Positions 63,853 to 64,000 of a DNA stretch of 64,000 nucleotides are shown in pieces. This DNA is from Blepharisma stoltei (lineage: Eukaryota > Ciliophora > Heterotrichea > Heterotrichida > Blepharismidae), in contig CAJZBQ010000027.1 in assembly GCA_914767885.1 (NCBI GenBank), positions 558,001-622,000 on the forward strand, written 5' to 3'. The position numbers and the translations under genes were made by a program. The first letter of the stretch is position 1. Every line of letters starts with the position of its first letter. Below the pieces are notes generated by a model. The model was given only the letters and a program-made list of their open reading frames with translations. It was not told where the DNA came from and did not search any database.

Positions 63853-64000
63853 TACTCCCCCCCCCCCCTCCGTGAGCGAACAAAAAAATTTTGTTCGCTC
63901 ACGGAGGGGGGTTAATTTTTTTTTTTAAAAAAAATTTATATATAAATTTTATAAAAAAATATTTTTTTCGAAATTTAAAAAAATCCTAATTTGCAAAAAT
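63853..64000 (+). mobile_element. Intact-looking CTCCGTGAGCGAAC MITE, cut by window end
   Basis: Begins at TA 63853-63854 with the hairpin end (CCCCTCCGTGAGCGAAC...GTTCGCTCACGGAGGG), then the same AT-rich core as the copy at 28144, same orientation, up to position 64000. Confidence 0.85.

Larger units (their letters stand above)
62934..64000. other. Probable large IES in KTI12, right end outside window
   Basis: Non-coding AT-rich sequence with the 191-bp tandem repeat (63428-63850) and the start of an intact MITE (63853 on). No resumption of KTI12 is seen. The left edge is inferred from loss of homology; the right edge is not visible. A minus-strand hydrophobic frame at 63030-63260 is probably chance. 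Confidence 0.5.

Noticed and set aside
1-64000. CRISPR arrays, prophage, bacterial operons
   Set aside because: Eukaryotic ciliate DNA; the direct repeats are coding repeats, tandem arrays or transposon ends.

Overview
The window reads as germline (micronuclear) DNA of a heterotrich ciliate, most likely Blepharisma. Three things point there. (1) Every reconstructed gene ends in TAA or TAG, while in-frame TGA falls at conserved tryptophans, so TGA encodes Trp. (2) Where introns are needed they are exactly 15 nt, GT...AG (seven found). (3) Coding exons are interrupted by TA-bounded inserts whose removal, leaving one TA, restores reading frames. These behave as internal eliminated sequences (IESs). 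For each interrupted gene the span minus the proposed inserts and introns is an exact multiple of three. The species name is inference; code, introns and inserts are visible.

Layout. 1-9.7 kb: SHIPPO-repeat protein (-, runs off the edge), RCC1/coiled-coil protein (+), acidic secreted protein (+), a short basic protein with an IES just after its start codon (+), and an unknown protein with two IESs (-). 9.7-23.3 kb: one giant VPS13-type lipid-transfer protein (about 3,920 aa) carrying a 788-bp IES and two retroposon-like insertions. 24.4-32.4 kb: CHCHD2-like twin-CX9C protein (+), a PIN/auxin-carrier-like transporter with four introns and two IESs (-), two coiled-coil proteins (-), and a C2 + Pro/Gln-rich protein (-). 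32.6-41.5 kb: TTC9-like TPR protein (+), PI4-kinase beta-like kinase (-), a four-TM protein (+), a small probable organellar membrane protein (+), and a DUF229 type II membrane protein (+). 42.2-52.8 kb: LITAF-domain protein, DHHC palmitoyltransferase, IQ-motif protein, triple calcyphosine-like EF-hand protein and NEK-like kinase, all +. 52.9-64 kb: IES-rich unknown protein (-), alanine aminotransferase (-), two tandem calmodulin-like proteins (-), LRR protein (+), acylated ubiquitin-like protein (-), coiled-coil protein (+), and the 5' part of KTI12 (+).

Two kinds of insert dominate. The first is MITE-like, TA-bounded and inverted-repeat ended. The commonest family has ends like CTCCCCCCTCCGTGAGCGAA, with about eleven intact or decayed copies; it resembles what I recall as the Blepharisma 'BogoMITE', which I could not check. 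At least seven other small families occur, often nested. The second is a set of GC-richer SINE-like elements of about 270-770 bp, with 10-17 bp target-site duplications and short simple-repeat tails. Six of about nine copies lie inside coding exons. Removing the element plus one duplication copy restores the frame in all six. Two of those six duplications contain no TA, which a purely TA-based excision model does not explain.

Gene content is ciliary/cortical (SHIPPO, RCC1, coiled coils, calcyphosine-like, NEK, IQ), membrane-contact and phosphoinositide biology (VPS13, PI4K, C2, DHHC, LITAF), and Ca2+-binding proteins. No operon logic is expected. Intergenic gaps are very short, down to 22 bp. 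I saw no rRNA, tRNA, CRISPR or telomere.
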